Source of the DNA: a virus
IMG/VR virus record: IMGVR_UViG_3300023049_000352
Location: 1 to 28,940 of that record
Reading direction: 5' to 3' (one strand)
Length of the DNA: 28,940 bases
A program made the translations under genes and the position numbers. This document shows, piece after piece, positions 28,623 to 28,940 of the stretch (its first letter is position 1; each line of letters starts with the position of its first letter). The notes under the pieces are model-generated. The model worked only from the letters and a program-made list of their open reading frames with translations, did no database searches and had not been told where the DNA came from.

Positions 28623-28792
28623 CCATTTTTGAGTGATTCGCGCAGCATCCAAATCAAATTGTACAATTCTGCCTTATTTAGTTTAAATACGACCAATAGA
28701 ACTAACTCAAATAAAGGCTTTAGAGCCTGTTTACATTGATATTCTGGTATATAACTGTATATTTGATTGCTCAGTAGAACCTGAGGGAAAGC

Positions 28793-28811
28793 AAACGGTA
28801 TTTAACCGTTT
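28793..28811. other. Hairpin AAACGGT/ACCGTTT
   Basis: Seven-base stem with loop ATTTA; two further T follow on the plus strand before TAAA. It might be a weak terminator after the repressor gene, though 390 bases away, or part of a binding site. Confidence 0.4.
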
Positions 28812-28822
28812 TTAAAGCGGTG

Positions 28823-28838
28823 GTTAATTGGTACTTAA
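28823..28838. repeat. 16-base repeat, copy 2
   Basis: GTTAATTGGTACTTAA, identical to 17035-17050. Confidence 0.4.
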
Positions 28839-28869
28839 AAGTAAAAAATGTACAATTTGAAAAACGCAT

Positions 28870-28896
28870 AAAAAAAGCGCCTACAAGTGTAAGCGC
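28870..28896 (-). terminator. Minus-strand terminator, probably of a host gene
   Basis: On the minus strand GCGC, a one-base mismatch, TACA, AC-type loop, TGTA and GCGC form a stem followed by seven T. It would end transcription coming from the right edge. Confidence 0.55.
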
Positions 28897-28902
28897 CCTA
28901 TT

Positions 28903-28940
28903 TTATTGACCTTTTGACCTTTTTACTATTATTTCTTTAT
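28903..28940 (-). CDS. Possible 3' end of a host gene
   Basis: One minus-strand frame reads KEIIVKRSKGQ and stops at 28905-28903, just before a minus-strand terminator. Only 11 codons are in the window, so this is suggestive at best. If right, the phage end lies to the left of about 28870. Confidence 0.25.
   Translation of the reverse strand, partial: KEIIVKRSKGQ

Larger units (their letters stand above)
28406..28869. other. Non-coding region holding the probable left phage end
   Basis: No gene is seen in these 464 bases. They contain three 12-base tandem repeats (28587-28622), a CTCAG/CTGAG hairpin (28770-28785), an AAACGGT/ACCGTTT hairpin (28793-28811), the second copy of the 16-base repeat (28823-28838), and two similar GTACAATT sites (near 28660 and 28850). 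In Mu the left end lies just outside c, so the transposon end and its MuA binding sites should be here. The exact end is not visible without an unoccupied host sequence or the right end. Confidence 0.5.

Noticed and set aside
28907-28922. Tandem TGACCTTT pair as a phage end or target duplication
   Set aside because: It is only two eight-base copies in AT-rich sequence, and lies on the host-like side of a terminator; it may be codons of a host gene.
1-28940. tRNA, rRNA or known riboswitch
   Set aside because: No cloverleaf-like or ribosomal sequence was seen by eye. A covariance-model scan would be decisive.
1-28940. Toxin-antitoxin pair or restriction-modification genes
   Set aside because: None of the small early proteins shows a toxin or methyltransferase motif I recognise, and no mom-like modification gene is in the window; the region left of base 1, where Mu keeps mom, is not visible.

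Overview
The window is most of a Mu-like (transposable, contractile-tailed) prophage in a member of the Bacteroidota, most likely a flavobacterium. Three things point to the host: a promoter of the Bacteroidota type (TTTG, 21 bases, TAnnTTTG) in front of the early operon, A-rich leaders without Shine-Dalgarno sequences, and proteins of the kind found in Bacteroidota Mu-like phages (DUF2586-type sheath, DUF6046-like tail protein, DUF5675, DUF3164, DUF4406, YopX-like, KilA-N). The species cannot be named from the sequence. Family names here come from recognition of sequence patterns, not from a database search.

Relative to Mu the prophage is drawn right to left. The Mu left (immunity) end lies near 28.4-28.9 kb, and the tail-fibre region runs off the left edge at base 1. 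From right to left: (a) 28.4-28.9 kb is non-coding, rich in hairpins and short repeats, and probably holds the phage end and the tip of a host gene. (b) 27.8-28.4 kb is a divergent immunity switch: an HTH repressor without a protease domain (+) and a small Ner-like protein (-). (c) 24.6-27.8 kb is the transposition module: MuA-like DDE transposase, MuB-like ATPase and, between the Ner-like gene and MuA, a free-standing second copy of the MuA N-terminal domain. (d) 18.9-24.6 kb is the early operon of short overlapping genes, including a RecA-type ATPase, DUF3164, GemA/gp16-like, DUF4406 and YopX-like proteins. (e) 17.0-18.9 kb holds separate small units: a KilA-N protein with a decayed second KilA-N fragment beside it, a lipoprotein and a small HTH protein where Mu keeps its Mor/C activators. 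(f) 11.3-17.0 kb is the packaging/head-completion operon on the plus strand: gp25/W-like baseplate protein, small and large terminase, connector proteins, gpG, portal and gpF. (g) 1-11.1 kb is the capsid, lysis and tail operon on the minus strand: protease/scaffold, major capsid, lysis proteins, sheath, tube, tape-measure chaperones, tape measure, hub, spike, LysM-like protein and fibre.

The late genes thus form two divergent operons that share a 172-base control region at 11101-11272. The packaging operon converges on the early region at a bidirectional terminator at about 17.0 kb.

The most notable observations are: (1) the duplicated MuA N-terminal domain kept as its own gene, where the copies differ at many silent sites but hardly in protein over residues 8-58, so both appear to be under selection; (2) a -1 ribosomal frameshift site, A AAA AAG, that joins two tail-assembly-chaperone frames; (3) the inverted packaging module; (4) a single-gene spanin; (5) a KilA-N relic between 23-base direct repeats.
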